Source: Streptomyces naganishii JCM 4654 (GTDB lineage Bacteria > Actinomycetota > Actinomycetes > Streptomycetales > Streptomycetaceae). From it: a stretch of DNA of 64,000 nt. Numbering within the stretch: the first letter of the stretch is position 1; every line of letters begins with the position of its first letter. This document shows, piece after piece, positions 43,609 through 53,302 of the stretch. Location: assembly GCF_014650575.1 (NCBI RefSeq), contig NZ_BMVF01000002.1:523444-587443 (forward strand). The letters are read 5' to 3'. A program made the translations under genes and the position numbers. The notes below the pieces were generated by a model. That model had not been told where the DNA came from and made no database searches. It was given only the letters and a program-made list of their open reading frames with translations.

Positions 43609-46074
43609 CTAAGCCTCCGCCTCCTTTTCGGGTGCCCCGCGGAGCAGTGTCGTCAGGAGGCGTACGGCGCCGCGCTTGTGCAGGGGGTCGTTGCCGTTGC
43701 CGCACTTGGGGGACTGGATGCAGGAGGGGCAGCCGGCGTCGCACTCGCAGGAGGCGATCGCCTGCCGGGTGGCGGTGAGCCAGGCGCGGGCGGTGTGGAA
43801 GGCGCGCTCGGCGAATCCCGCGCCGCCGGGATGGCCGTCGTAGACGAAGACCGTGGGCAGGAGCGTGTCCGGGTGGAGCGGGACGGAGACGCCGCCGATG
43901 TCCCACCGGTCGCAGGTGGCGAACAGGGGCAGCATGCCGATCGACGCGTGCTCGGCGGCGTGCAGGGCGCCGCCGAGGATCTCCGGGCTGATCCGGGCCT
44001 CGTCGAGCTGGTCCTCGGTGACCGTCCACCACACCGCACGGGTACGCAGCGTACGAGGAGGGAGGTCGAGTTTCGTCTCGCCCAGCACTTCACCGGTGAG
44101 GACGCGTCTGCGCAGGAAGGAGACCACCTGATTGGTGACCTCGACGGAGCCGTGGCACAGGCGGCCCGCGCCCCAGGGGACCTCGACGTCCGTCTCCAGC
44201 ACGGAGATCGCCGTCGTGTCGCGGGCGACCGTCGTGTAGGGCGGGCTGGCCTCCTCGACCAGGGCGACCGAGTCGTCCAGGTCGAGGGCGCGCACCAGGT
44301 ACGTACGGCCCTGGTGGAGGTGGACCGCGCCCTCGTGGACGGTGGTGTGCGAGGCGGCCTCGTCGACCGTGCCGAGCAGCCGGCCGGTGCCGGCCTCGAC
44401 GATCTGCACCGGGCGTCCGCCCTCGCCGCGGATGTCGGCCAGGTCGGCGGCCCGTTCCCGGCGCGTCCAGTGCCAGGCCCTCGTCCGGCGGCGCAGCAGC
44501 TTCGCGGCCTCCAGCTGCGGCAGCAGCTCCGCGGACGCCGGCCCGAACAGCTCGGTGTCCTCCTCGGTGAGGGGCAGTTCGGCGGCGGCCGCGCACAGGT
44601 GCGGAGCGAGGACGTAGGGGTTGTCGGGATCGAGGACCGTGGACTCCACCGGCTGGTCGAAGAGGGCCTCCGGATGGTGGACGAGGAAGGTGTCCAGCGG
44701 GTCGTCGCGGGCCACCAGCACCGCCAGCGCGCCCTGTCCGGCGCGGCCGGCCCGGCCCGCCTGCTGCCACAGGGAGGCGCGGGTGCCCGGGTAGCCGGCG
44801 ATCAGCACGGCGTCCAGGCCGGAGACGTCGACGCCCAGCTCCAGGGCGGTGGTGGCGGCGAGGCCGAGGAGTTCGCCGGAGTGCAGGGCGCGTTCCAGGG
44901 CGCGTCGCTCCTCGGGGAGGTAGCCGCCGCGGTAGGCGGCGACACGCCGGGCCAGTGGGCGTTCGATCTCCGCCAGCCGTTCCTGGGCGATGACCGAGAT
45001 CAGCTCGGCGCCGCGCCGGGAGCGTACGAAGGCGACCGAGCGCACGCCCTGGAGGGTGAGGTCGGTGAGCAGGTCGGCGGTCTCGGCGGTGGCGGTGCGG
45101 CGCACCGGGGCGCCCCTCTCGCCGCGCAGCTCGGTGAGCGGCGGCTCCCAGAGGGCGAACACCAGTTCACCGCGCGGTGAGGCGTCGTCGGCCACCTCGA
45201 CCACCGGCACGCCGGTCAGGCGGCGGGCGGCGACCGCGGGCTCGGCGGCGGTCGCCGAGGCCAGCAGGAAGACGGGCGAGGCGCCGTAGCGCGCGCACAG
45301 GCGCCGCAGCCGGCGCAGCACCTGGGCGACATGGGAGCCGAAGACGCCCCGGTAGGTGTGGCACTCGTCGACGACCACGAACTTCAGGGCGCGCAGGAAG
45401 GAGGACCAGCGGGGGTGGGAGGGCAGGATCCCGCGGTGCAGCATGTCGGGGTTGGTCAGCACGTGGTTGGCGTACTGGCGGATCCACTCGCGTTCCTCGG
45501 GCGGCGTGTCGCCGTCGTACACGGCGGGCCGTACGGCCTTGCCCAGCGGCCCGGCGAGTTCCTTCACCGCCCGGCACTGGTCGGCCGCCAGGGCCTTGGT
45601 GGGGGCCAGGTAGAGGGTGGTGGCGCCGCGGCCGTTGGGCGCCTCGGAACCGTCCAGCAGAGTGGAGAGCACCGGGACCAGGTACGCCAGCGATTTGCCC
45701 GAGGCGGTGCCGGTGGCGACGACCACGGAATCGCCGTCCAGGGCGTGCTCGGCGGCCAGTGCCTGGTGAACCCAGGGGTGTTCGATTCCGCAGGCCTGCA
45801 CGGCCGCGACGACCTCCGGGCGAATCCGGTCCGGCCAGATGGCATGCCGACCCGCCCGCGGGGGCAAGTGCTCCGTATGAGTGATGCGCGCAGCCCGGCT
45901 CGGCCCGGAGGCGAGCCGGTCCAGAACCGCGCCTGGCGTCAAGCGGGTTGCGGGGTCCGCCGGGGGTCGATCGGGTCGGTGATTCTTGGCCATCGGGACC
46001 GAGTCTGTCACCGGCGTGACGGACAATGGAGCCAAGGCGTCGTGCACGCCTGCCGGTAAGTGATTGAATGCCAT
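43609..46074 (-). CDS. MrfA/YprA-type DEAH-box DNA helicase
   Basis: 821 residues. Helicase motifs: VVVATGTASGKSLAYLVPVL (I), YLAPTKALAADQ (Ia), VVVDECHTYRG (II, DECH), LLASATAAEP (III), GLAATTALELGVDVSGLDAV (V) and QQAGRAGRAGQGAL (VI). The C-terminal domain carries four cysteines in CECDAGCPSCIQSPKCG, the zinc site of MrfA, which in Bacillus removes mitomycin crosslinks. In actinobacteria this helicase is always near the Tad genes, for unknown reasons. The ATG at 46074 gives the longest product; the ATG at 45993 is also possible, as neither has a clear ribosome site. It is divergent from bldG. Confidence 0.9.
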   Translation of the reverse strand: MAFNHLPAGVHDALAPLSVTPVTDSVPMAKNHRPDRPPADPATRLTPGAVLDRLASGPSRAARITHTEHLPPRAGRHAIWPDRIRPEVVAAVQACGIEHPWVHQALAAEHALDGDSVVVATGTASGKSLAYLVPVLSTLLDGSEAPNGRGATTLYLAPTKALAADQCRAVKELAGPLGKAVRPAVYDGDTPPEEREWIRQYANHVLTNPDMLHRGILPSHPRWSSFLRALKFVVVDECHTYRGVFGSHVAQVLRRLRRLCARYGASPVFLLASATAAEPAVAARRLTGVPVVEVADDASPRGELVFALWEPPLTELRGERGAPVRRTATAETADLLTDLTLQGVRSVAFVRSRRGAELISVIAQERLAEIERPLARRVAAYRGGYLPEERRALERALHSGELLGLAATTALELGVDVSGLDAVLIAGYPGTRASLWQQAGRAGRAGQGALAVLVARDDPLDTFLVHHPEALFDQPVESTVLDPDNPYVLAPHLCAAAAELPLTEEDTELFGPASAELLPQLEAAKLLRRRTRAWHWTRRERAADLADIRGEGGRPVQIVEAGTGRLLGTVDEAASHTTVHEGAVHLHQGRTYLVRALDLDDSVALVEEASPPYTTVARDTTAISVLETDVEVPWGAGRLCHGSVEVTNQVVSFLRRRVLTGEVLGETKLDLPPRTLRTRAVWWTVTEDQLDEARISPEILGGALHAAEHASIGMLPLFATCDRWDIGGVSVPLHPDTLLPTVFVYDGHPGGAGFAERAFHTARAWLTATRQAIASCECDAGCPSCIQSPKCGNGNDPLHKRGAVRLLTTLLRGAPEKEAEA

Positions 46075-46157
46075 CGCGGCTGGCGAACCGTCCCGGGGGC
46101 TTCCAAGCCGAGGTGTCCCGAGGGGCGACCGCTCGATAGCAAGGTGCTGGAGGATCC

Positions 46158-46499
46158 GTGGACCTGTCCCTGTCGACCCGTACCGTCGGCGATCGTACGG
46201 TCGTCGAGGTCGGTGGCGAAATCGACGTATATACCGCGCCCAAGTTGCGCGAGCAGCTGGTCGAGCTGGTGAACGACGGGAATTTCCACCTCGTCGTCGA
46301 CATGGAGGGTGTGGACTTCCTCGACTCCACCGGGCTCGGCGTGCTGGTCGGAGGCCTGAAGCGGGTGCGTGCCCATGAGGGCTCGCTGCGCCTGGTCTGC
46401 AACCAGGAGCGCATTCTCAAGATCTTCCGCATCACCGGTCTGACCAAGGTGTTCCCGATCCACACCTCGGTCGACGAAGCGGTGGCGGCCACCGACTGA
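46158..46499 (+). CDS. bldG: BldG anti-sigma factor antagonist
   Basis: 113 residues, a SpoIIAA/RsbV-type STAS protein: [20 protein letters not shown] and [20 protein letters not shown] with the phosphorylated Ser57 in DST. In S. coelicolor, BldG is required for aerial hyphae and antibiotic production, and acts by binding anti-sigma factors when unphosphorylated. The GTG at 46158 follows GGAGG by 4 bases. The next gene codes for its anti-sigma partner, and the two are known to be co-transcribed. Confidence 0.97.
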   Translation: MDLSLSTRTVGDRTVVEVGGEIDVYTAPKLREQLVELVNDGNFHLVVDMEGVDFLDSTGLGVLVGGLKRVRAHEGSLRLVCNQERILKIFRITGLTKVFPIHTSVDEAVAATD

Positions 46500-46604
46500 C
46501 CGCCGGCCCCGGGCGGTGTCCGGGGCGGAAGAGATCAACGCGGGGGACCGGGCTCTCGGCGGCCCGGCCCCTCGACAGCACGCCCGTAGCTCCGAGGGGG
46601 ATGC

Positions 46605-47036
46605 ATGGCCACCGTCGAACTCCGCTTCAGCGCGCTGCCCGAGCACGTCAGGACCGCCCGTCTGGTGGCGGCAGCGGTGGCGCGCAGGGCCGGAGTGGAC
46701 GAGGCTGTCCTCGACGAGGTCCGCCTCGCCGTCGGTGAGGCCTGCTCCCGTGCCGTCGGGCTGCACCAGATCGGCGGCATCTCGGCGCCGGTGAAGGTGA
46801 TGCTGATCGAGGAGGAGAAGCAGTTCTCCATCGAGGTCGGCGACGAGGCCGCGCACGCCCCGCACGGCCCCGGGGACGCCCCGGGCGCCGTGAACGAGGC
46901 GGAGGCCGAGGAGGACGAGATGGGTCTCGCGGTCATCAGCGGGCTCGTCGACGACGTGCAGGTCTCCGCAGGGGAGCACGGCGGGTCCATCAAGATGACC
47001 TGGCCGACCACACCACCGGCCGTGGTGCTCTCCTGA
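46605..47036 (+). CDS. Anti-sigma factor partner of BldG (RsbW-like)
   Basis: 143 residues of the HATPase fold used by RsbW and SpoIIAB: LDEVRLAVGEACSRAVGLHQ is the N-box and DEMGLAVISGLVDDVQV the G-box region. The N-box Asn (EACTNAV in relatives) is Arg49 here, so Mg-ATP binding and kinase activity may be lost or weak. A charged insert (AHAPHGPGDAPGAVNEAEAE) lies before the G-box. In S. coelicolor the homologue (SCO3548) interacts with BldG. GAGGGG precedes the ATG. The hairpin at 47130 ends the bldG operon. Confidence 0.88.
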   Translation: MATVELRFSALPEHVRTARLVAAAVARRAGVDEAVLDEVRLAVGEACSRAVGLHQIGGISAPVKVMLIEEEKQFSIEVGDEAAHAPHGPGDAPGAVNEAEAEEDEMGLAVISGLVDDVQVSAGEHGGSIKMTWPTTPPAVVLS

Positions 47037-47129
47037 GCACCCAACCCTGAGCCGAACCGAGCCAAACCGAACCGAACCGAGCCGGCTGATCGCGTACCGC
47101 GCTGAAGCCGGACACCCGAAGCCGCACTG

Positions 47130-47160
47130 CCGAAGGGCCCCACACAGTGGGGCCCTTCGG
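47130..47160 (+). terminator. Perfect 14-bp hairpin terminator of the bldG operon
   Basis: CCGAAGGGCCCCAC and GTGGGGCCCTTCGG enclose ACA. It lies about 95 bases after the anti-sigma stop. Between them, a 5-base microsatellite-like run (ACCGA/GCCGA units) covers 47050-47085. Confidence 0.88.
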
Positions 47161-47418
47161 CATGTCGCGGCGCCGGTCACCGGGCTTACAGTAGTCATGC
47201 CATCAATTCGTGAATTCGTTCACGATCAATAGCCTGATAATGGATCAAGCGTCAATGCTTTTGAGGCATTACTGCTTTCGGGTTCGGTGACCACCCGACG
47301 ATCATTTGCTGAGAAGCATGTGAAGGCTGATTCCATTTACGGCGTACTGTTTTGATCAGGTTCCGGTACCTACAATCCGTCCACATCTTGAGCTCAGCCC
47401 AAGCGTCAAGGAGGACGA
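47161..47418 (+). promoter_or_regulatory. AT-rich promoter region of hppA
   Basis: The most AT-rich stretch of the window's centre. A -10-like TACAAT is at 47371-47376, without a convincing TTGACA at standard spacing. A stem-loop CGTGAA-TTCG-TTCACG is at 47209-47224. AAGGAGGA directly precedes the hppA start. Transcription start and regulators cannot be fixed from sequence. Confidence 0.45.
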
Positions 47419-49824
47419 ATGGCGGGGCTTTCTACCCCTGAACAGTTGGGTCACCCCACAACCCTCGCGGCCGCAGTACTGACTCACGACAACCGGATCA
47501 TCGTGGCGGTCATCGGAGCCGTCGCGCTGGCCGCGCTCGTGGTCGCCGGCGTCCTGGTACGCCAAGTGCTCGCGGCCGGCGAGGGCACCGACAGCATGAA
47601 GAAGATCGCGGAAGCGGTCCAGGAGGGCGCCAAGGCCTATCTGGGCCGTCAGCTGCGCACGCTCGGCGTATTCGCCGTCGTCGTGTTCTTCCTGCTCATG
47701 CTGCTGCCCGCGGACGACTGGAATCAGCGTGCCGGACGGTCGGTGTTCTTCCTGATCGGTGCGGCCTTCTCGGCGGCCACCGGGTATATCGGCATGTGGC
47801 TCGCCGTGCGCAGCAATGTGCGCGTCGCCGCGGCGGCCCGGGAAGCGACCCCGGCGGAAGGTGAGCCCGAAAAGGATCTCACCACCGTCTCGCACAAAGC
47901 CATGAAGATCGCGTTCCGCACGGGCGGCGTCGTCGGCATGTTCACGGTGGGGCTCGGCCTGCTGGGCGCCTCCTGTGTGGTGCTGGTGTACGCGGCCGAC
48001 GCGCCGAAGGTGCTCGAGGGCTTCGGCCTCGGCGCGGCGCTCATCGCGATGTTCATGCGTGTCGGCGGCGGCATCTTCACCAAGGCCGCCGACGTCGGCG
48101 CCGACCTGGTCGGCAAGGTCGAGCAGGGCATTCCGGAGGACGATCCGCGCAATGCCGCGACCATCGCGGACAACGTGGGCGACAACGTCGGCGACTGCGC
48201 CGGCATGGCGGCGGACCTCTTCGAGTCGTACGCCGTCACGCTGGTCGCCGCCCTCATCCTCGGCAAGGCGGCCTTCGGCAACGACGGTCTGGCCTTCCCC
48301 CTGCTGGTGCCGGCCATCGGTGTGATCACCGCCATGATCGGCATCTTCGCCGTGGCGCCGCGGCGCGCCGACCGCAGCGGCATGAGCGCCATCAACCGCG
48401 GCTTCTTCATCTCCGCCGTGATCTCGCTCGCGCTGGTCGCGGCGGCCGTCTACACCTATCTCCCGTCCACCTACTCCGGCCTGACCGGCGTCACCGACGC
48501 GGCGATCCGCGGCAAGGACGGCGACCCGCGCGTCCTCGCGCTCGTCGCGGTGGCGATCGGCATCCTGCTGGCGGCCGTGATCCAGCAGCTGACCGGCTAC
48601 TTCACCGAGACCAGCCGGCGTCCCGTCAGGGACATCGGCAAGACCTCGCTCACCGGCCCGGCCACCGTCGTCCTCGCCGGCATCTCGGTCGGCCTGGAGT
48701 CGGCCGTCTACACCGCCCTGCTGATCGGCCTCGGCGTGTACGGGGCGTTCCTGCTCGGCGGTACGTCGATCATGCTGGCGCTGTTCGCGGTGGCGCTGGC
48801 CGGCACCGGCCTGCTCACCACGGTCGGCGTGATCGTCGCCATGGACACCTTCGGCCCGGTCTCCGACAACGCCCAGGGCATCGCCGAGATGTCGGGCGAC
48901 GTCGAGGGCGCGGGCGCGCAGGTGCTCACCAACCTGGACGCGGTGGGCAACACCACCAAGGCCATCACCAAGGGCATCGCCATCGCCACCGCCGTCCTCG
49001 CGGCCTCGGCGCTGTTCGGGTCGTACCGCGACGCGATCACCACCGGGGCGCGCGACGTCGGGCAGCAGTTGTCCGGCTCCCGCGCGCCGATGACCCTGAT
49101 CATGGACATCTCGCAGCCCAACAACCTGGTCGGCCTGATCGCGGGCGCGGCGGTCGTCTTCCTCTTCTCGGGGCTGGCGATCAACGCGGTGTCGCGGTCG
49201 GCGGGTGCGGTGGTGTTCGAGGTGCGCCGGCAGTTCCGCGAGAAGCCCGGGATCATGGACTACAGCGAGAAGCCGGAGTACGGCAAGGTCGTCGACATCT
49301 GCACCAAGGACGCCCTGCGCGAACTCGCCACGCCCGGGCTGCTCGCCGTCATGGCGCCGATCTTCATCGGCTTCACGCTCGGTGTCGGCGCGCTCGGCGC
49401 CTACCTCGCCGGCGCCATCGGCGCGGGCACGCTGATGGCGGTGTTCCTCGCCAACTCCGGCGGTGCCTGGGACAACGCCAAGAAACTGGTCGAGGACGGC
49501 CACCACGGCGGCAAGGGCAGCGATGCCCACGCCGCCACGGTCATCGGGGACACGGTCGGCGATCCCTTCAAGGACACCGCCGGGCCCGCGATCAACCCGC
49601 TGCTGAAGGTGATGAACCTCGTCTCGCTGCTCATCGCGCCCGCGGTCATCAAGTTCTCCTACGGCAGCGACAAGAGCCTCGGGGTACGCATCATGATCGC
49701 GATCCTGGCGCTGATCGTCATCGTCGGCTCGGTCTACATCTCCAAGCGGCGCGGAATCGCCGTGGGTGACGAAGACAACGCCGAACGGGTGTCCAAGTCG
49801 GCCGATCCCGCGGTGGTTTCGTAG
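47419..49824 (+). CDS. hppA: Proton-pumping membrane pyrophosphatase, K+-independent type
   Basis: 801 residues, about 16 membrane helices. Pyrophosphate and Mg-binding motifs: FTKAADVGADLVGKVEQGIP, EDDPRNAATIADNVGDNVGD and GGAWDNAKKLVEDG with HAATVIGDTVGDPFKDTAGP. GNTTKA carries Lys514 where K+-dependent pumps have Ala, so K+-independence is predicted. It uses pyrophosphate hydrolysis to export protons. AAGGAGGA lies 5 bases before the ATG. It is a single gene with a long AT-rich upstream region. Confidence 0.97.
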   Translation: MAGLSTPEQLGHPTTLAAAVLTHDNRIIVAVIGAVALAALVVAGVLVRQVLAAGEGTDSMKKIAEAVQEGAKAYLGRQLRTLGVFAVVVFFLLMLLPADDWNQRAGRSVFFLIGAAFSAATGYIGMWLAVRSNVRVAAAAREATPAEGEPEKDLTTVSHKAMKIAFRTGGVVGMFTVGLGLLGASCVVLVYAADAPKVLEGFGLGAALIAMFMRVGGGIFTKAADVGADLVGKVEQGIPEDDPRNAATIADNVGDNVGDCAGMAADLFESYAVTLVAALILGKAAFGNDGLAFPLLVPAIGVITAMIGIFAVAPRRADRSGMSAINRGFFISAVISLALVAAAVYTYLPSTYSGLTGVTDAAIRGKDGDPRVLALVAVAIGILLAAVIQQLTGYFTETSRRPVRDIGKTSLTGPATVVLAGISVGLESAVYTALLIGLGVYGAFLLGGTSIMLALFAVALAGTGLLTTVGVIVAMDTFGPVSDNAQGIAEMSGDVEGAGAQVLTNLDAVGNTTKAITKGIAIATAVLAASALFGSYRDAITTGARDVGQQLSGSRAPMTLIMDISQPNNLVGLIAGAAVVFLFSGLAINAVSRSAGAVVFEVRRQFREKPGIMDYSEKPEYGKVVDICTKDALRELATPGLLAVMAPIFIGFTLGVGALGAYLAGAIGAGTLMAVFLANSGGAWDNAKKLVEDGHHGGKGSDAHAATVIGDTVGDPFKDTAGPAINPLLKVMNLVSLLIAPAVIKFSYGSDKSLGVRIMIAILALIVIVGSVYISKRRGIAVGDEDNAERVSKSADPAVVS

Positions 49825-50038
49825 GCGGTCTTACGGGAGGCCCAGCTCATCAGGCGGGCGGGCGGCGCGGCACACGCGCCGCCCGCCCGCTGCGTGCGCG
49901 GGCGCACCCCATGCCGTGAGCCTTCTCTCGCTTGGTGCAAATGGCTACAAGAGGTGCCATAACGGGTGCTTGACCGGGGGTTGCCGCCGATACGGCGTGT
50001 ATGTTCCGGGGCCGAGAGCCATGGAAGGGACCAAACCG

Positions 50039-50620
50039 GTGAACAAGAAGCTCGCGGCCGCACTGTCCGGCGGTGCGGTACTGGCACTGGCACTGACGGG
50101 TTGCGGCAACAACAGCGCCGACAACAAGAACGACGCGCTGAACACCTGGGCCAAGCAGGTGTGCGAGGCGGTGCAGCCCCAGGCGAAGAAGATCGAGGCC
50201 GCCAGCGCCGCGATCCAGAAGCAGACCTCGGACAACAGCCCGACCACTGCGGTCCAGAAGACCGACGCGCAGGCGTTCCAGGACATGTCCGACGCCTACA
50301 AGGCGATCGGCGCCGCCGTGAGCCGGGCCGGTGCCCCCAACGTGGACAACGGCAGCAAGAAGCAGCAGGACGCGGTCAAGGAGCTCAACGCCCTCAGCGC
50401 CTCCTACGTCTCCCTCAAGCAGCAGGTGGACAAGCTCGACACCGAGGACCAGGCCAAGTTCGCCGACGGCCTCAAGGGCATCGCGACCCAGCTGGACAAG
50501 CTGAGCAAGACCGGCAGCGACGCCCTGAAGAACCTGGAGGAGGGCGACGTCGGCAAGGCCATGGCCCGCCAGTCCAGCTGCAAGTCCGCCTCGGCCTCCG
50601 CGCCGGCGACCAGCGGCTGA
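50039..50620 (+). CDS. Small lipoprotein of unknown function
   Basis: 193 residues. The signal peptide NKKLAAALSGGAVLALALTG ends at the lipobox Cys22 (TGCGNN). The mature part is helical and rich in Ala, Lys, Gln and Asp (AWAKQV-like start, then SYVSLKQQVDKLDTEDQAKF), resembling coiled-coil actinobacterial lipoproteins. GGAAGGGA lies 8 bases before the GTG. Known family not recognised. It sits alone between hppA and the methyltransferase gene. Confidence 0.8.
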   Translation: MNKKLAAALSGGAVLALALTGCGNNSADNKNDALNTWAKQVCEAVQPQAKKIEAASAAIQKQTSDNSPTTAVQKTDAQAFQDMSDAYKAIGAAVSRAGAPNVDNGSKKQQDAVKELNALSASYVSLKQQVDKLDTEDQAKFADGLKGIATQLDKLSKTGSDALKNLEEGDVGKAMARQSSCKSASASAPATSG

Positions 50621-50777
50621 GTCCCGCCGGGTGGGCCGCGAAGGCTGAGTCCCGGAGGGTGGGCCCCCGGCGGGTGGGCCCCGGCCCCGGCGGGTGGGCC
50701 CGGCCGCGCGGGCACGGCCGGAAAACGGCGCGGCACGCGCGCGTGCGATGTCGGTGCCGACCGACACAATGGGGGAC

Positions 50778-52298
50778 GTGAGTGACTCCAGCCTGACCGC
50801 CCTGCCCGCCGCCGACCGCCCGGACGTCGCCGCCCGGCTCCGGGACGCCCTGCTCGACGCCTCCTTCACCGCCGACGGACTGCTCGACCTGCTCGGCGCA
50901 CCCGCCTACGCGGCCCTCGCGCGCAGCGAGACCGTGCCCGCCCTGCGGGCCACGCGCGGGGACACGCCGCTGGAGATGCTCCTCCGGCTGTTCCTGCTCC
51001 AGCAGCCCGTGCCGCACGCGCGCGTGGCGGACGTCCTGCCCGTCGACGCCTGCCTGGAGACCGGCTGGCTGGTCCGTGTGGGAGGCGACGAGCTCGCCGC
51101 GACCGTGGACGTGCGGCCGTACGGCGGACTGGACGGCGAGGACTGGTTCATCGTCTCCGACCTGGGCTGCGCGGTCGGCGGCGCGGGGGGCATCGGCAGC
51201 CGCGAGGAGGGCGTGGTCCTCGGCGTCGGCGGCGCCTCCACGACCCTCGCCGGCATCACGGTCCGTACGCCCGTCGCCAGCGCCCTCGACCTCGGCACCG
51301 GATCCGGCATCCAGGCGCTGCACGCGGGCCGGCACGCCACGCGCGTGACGGCGACCGACGTCAACCCGCGCGCGCTGCACATCACCGCGCTCACGCTCGC
51401 GCTGTCCGGCGCCCCGGCCGCCGACCTGAGGCAGGGCTCGCTGTTCGAGCCGGTCCGCGACGACGAGAGGTTCGACCTGATCGTGTCGAACCCGCCCTTC
51501 GTGATCTCACCCGGCGCCCGGCTCACCTACCGCGACGGCGGGATGAGCGGGGACGATCTGTGCCGCACGCTCGTTCAGCAGGCGGGGGAGCGGCTGAACG
51601 AGGGCGGGTTCGCGCAGTTCCTCGCCAACTGGCAGCACGTGGAGGGGGAGGACTGGCAGGACAGACTCAGGTCATGGGTGCCCCGCGGGTGCGACGCCTG
51701 GATCGTGCAGCGCGAGGTGCAGGACGTCACCCAGTACGCCGAGCTGTGGCTCAGGGACGCCGGCGACCACCGCGACGACCCGGCCGAGTACCAGGCGCGG
51801 TACGACGCTTGGCTGGAGGAGTTCGAGGCGCGCAAGGTGCGGGCCGTGGGCTTCGGCTGGATCACCCTGCGCCGTACGGCGGCCGTCGAGCCGTCGGTGA
51901 CCGTCGAGGAGTGGCCGCACGCGGTGGAGCAGCCGCTCGGCGACACGGTCCGCGCGCACTTCGACCGGCTCGACTACCTGCGGGAGCACGACGACGCGGC
52001 CCTGCTGGAGGCGCACTTCCGTCTCGTGCGCGAGATCGTGCAGGAGCAGGTCGGGCTGCCCGGCGCCGAGGACCCGGAGCACGTGGTGCTGCGCCAGCAC
52101 CGGGGCATGCGCAGGGCCACCGCCGTGGACACCGTCGGCGCGGGCTTCGCAGGGGTCTGCGACGGCACGCTGAGCGCCGGCCGGATCCTGGACGCCATCG
52201 CCCAGTTGATGGGCGAGGACCCGGTACTCCTGCGCGACCGCACCCCCGCCCAGATCCGCCTCCTGGTGGAGCAGGGCTTCCTGGAACCGGCGGACTGA
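50778..52298 (+). CDS. SAM-dependent methyltransferase (NPPF type)
   Basis: 506 residues. A N-terminal helical domain (about 1-140) precedes a class I methyltransferase fold: ALDLGTGSGIQALHAGRHAT (SAM loop) and DLIVSNPPFVISPG, the NPPF motif of enzymes that methylate amino groups in nucleic acids or glutamine (HemK, RsmC, RlmG). A C-terminal domain (about 350-506) is family-specific. The substrate is probably rRNA or a protein Gln. CACAAT ends 7 bases before the GTG, suggesting a leaderless message; an ATG at 50769 is the alternative. Confidence 0.85.
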   Translation: MSDSSLTALPAADRPDVAARLRDALLDASFTADGLLDLLGAPAYAALARSETVPALRATRGDTPLEMLLRLFLLQQPVPHARVADVLPVDACLETGWLVRVGGDELAATVDVRPYGGLDGEDWFIVSDLGCAVGGAGGIGSREEGVVLGVGGASTTLAGITVRTPVASALDLGTGSGIQALHAGRHATRVTATDVNPRALHITALTLALSGAPAADLRQGSLFEPVRDDERFDLIVSNPPFVISPGARLTYRDGGMSGDDLCRTLVQQAGERLNEGGFAQFLANWQHVEGEDWQDRLRSWVPRGCDAWIVQREVQDVTQYAELWLRDAGDHRDDPAEYQARYDAWLEEFEARKVRAVGFGWITLRRTAAVEPSVTVEEWPHAVEQPLGDTVRAHFDRLDYLREHDDAALLEAHFRLVREIVQEQVGLPGAEDPEHVVLRQHRGMRRATAVDTVGAGFAGVCDGTLSAGRILDAIAQLMGEDPVLLRDRTPAQIRLLVEQGFLEPAD

Positions 52299-52847
52299 CG
52301 ACGCACCGGACGCCTGGACGGCACCGCGGGCCGAGCGGCACCGGCGGCCCGGGCACGGGTGGCCGCCGTCGGCCCGCCGACGCACCGGGCGCCTGAGCGA
52401 CAGCCCGTGACTGAGCGGGCACCGTGTGTCTGAGCGGGGGCCTCAGTGGCACCGGAGGCCCGGGCAGGGCGGAGACCGACGGACCGGAGTCGGCGGTCCG
52501 AGCGAACCGGACGCCGGCGGTCGGGGCGGACCGGAGTCGGTGGCCCGAGCGGACCCGACGCCGACGGCGGGGGCGGGGCGGAGTCGGCGGCCCAGGCGGC
52601 CGGAGTCGACGGTCCGGGCGGCCCGGCGTCCGTGTGCCGGGCGCCGCGTGGGTGCGGAGGGTTTTTCGGTCACGTTCTTTTTCCGGCGCGAGCCGTCCCC
52701 TCGCCGCGTCCGTGCGGCCACGCCGCGTGACGGTGGCCGGAGGGCGCGCGGGCGGCCGTGCGCGCCGTTCACCGCGGGTTGGCCCCGCCGTCGCACGCGG
52801 CTGCCAGCCTCCCGGACCGGGGGATCCGGATGCGGGAGGGGACGTAC
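52299..52847. other. Intergenic region with degenerate GC repeats
   Basis: About 550 bases. From 52485 to 52640 imperfect copies of GACCGGAGTCGGCGGTCCGA recur about every 35-50 bases. No frame in this part has a start with a ribosome site. The repeats recall those at other gene ends in the window. Confidence 0.5.
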
Positions 52848-53045
52848 ATGGAGAGCGGGCCGGCGATCTTCACAGGGACGGTGTTCGCCCTGTTCGGGAC
52901 GGCACTGCTGGGCTGGACGACGGCCCGGACGTGGCGCCGCGAACCGGTCGCCACCGGCGCGCACCGCGCGATGTCGGTTACCGTCGCCAGTGTGGCCGCC
53001 CTCACGGCCCTGGCCCTCGGAGCGTGGTGCCTCACCCGCCTGTGA
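52848..53045 (+). CDS. Small two-helix membrane protein
   Basis: 65 residues: MESGPAIFTGTVFALFGTAL and GW form a first helix, WTTARTWRREPVATGAHR is a basic loop, and MSVTVASVAALTALALGAWC a second helix. GGGAGGGG lies 8 bases before the ATG, which decides for this start over the ATG at 52830. A small membrane protein is commonly found before topA in streptomycetes. Function unknown. Confidence 0.75.
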   Translation: MESGPAIFTGTVFALFGTALLGWTTARTWRREPVATGAHRAMSVTVASVAALTALALGAWCLTRL

Positions 53046-53302
53046 CGTCCCCCGCAGCGGTGCCGCGGCACCCCGTCGCCGGTAATGGAGAGGTGACCCT
53101 CCGCATATCACCGAAGGGGCCGGTGTGCACTCCGGGCGGCAGGAAGGGCGGTAGTCGGGTTACCGTTCGAGTGGCCGTTGCGGGCTTTTCCCGTTTGACA
53201 CGGGGGCGGGATGTACCGTCACACTCCGCAGCGTCAGCACGACCCGACCCCGGGAAACCAAGGCCTGGGGAGATCCAGAGCCGACCGGAGAGAAGAGCGA
53301 AG

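Noticed and set aside
43327..45180. 617-codon plus-strand frame antisense to the helicase
   Set aside because: The minus strand carries all helicase motifs; the plus frame shows none.
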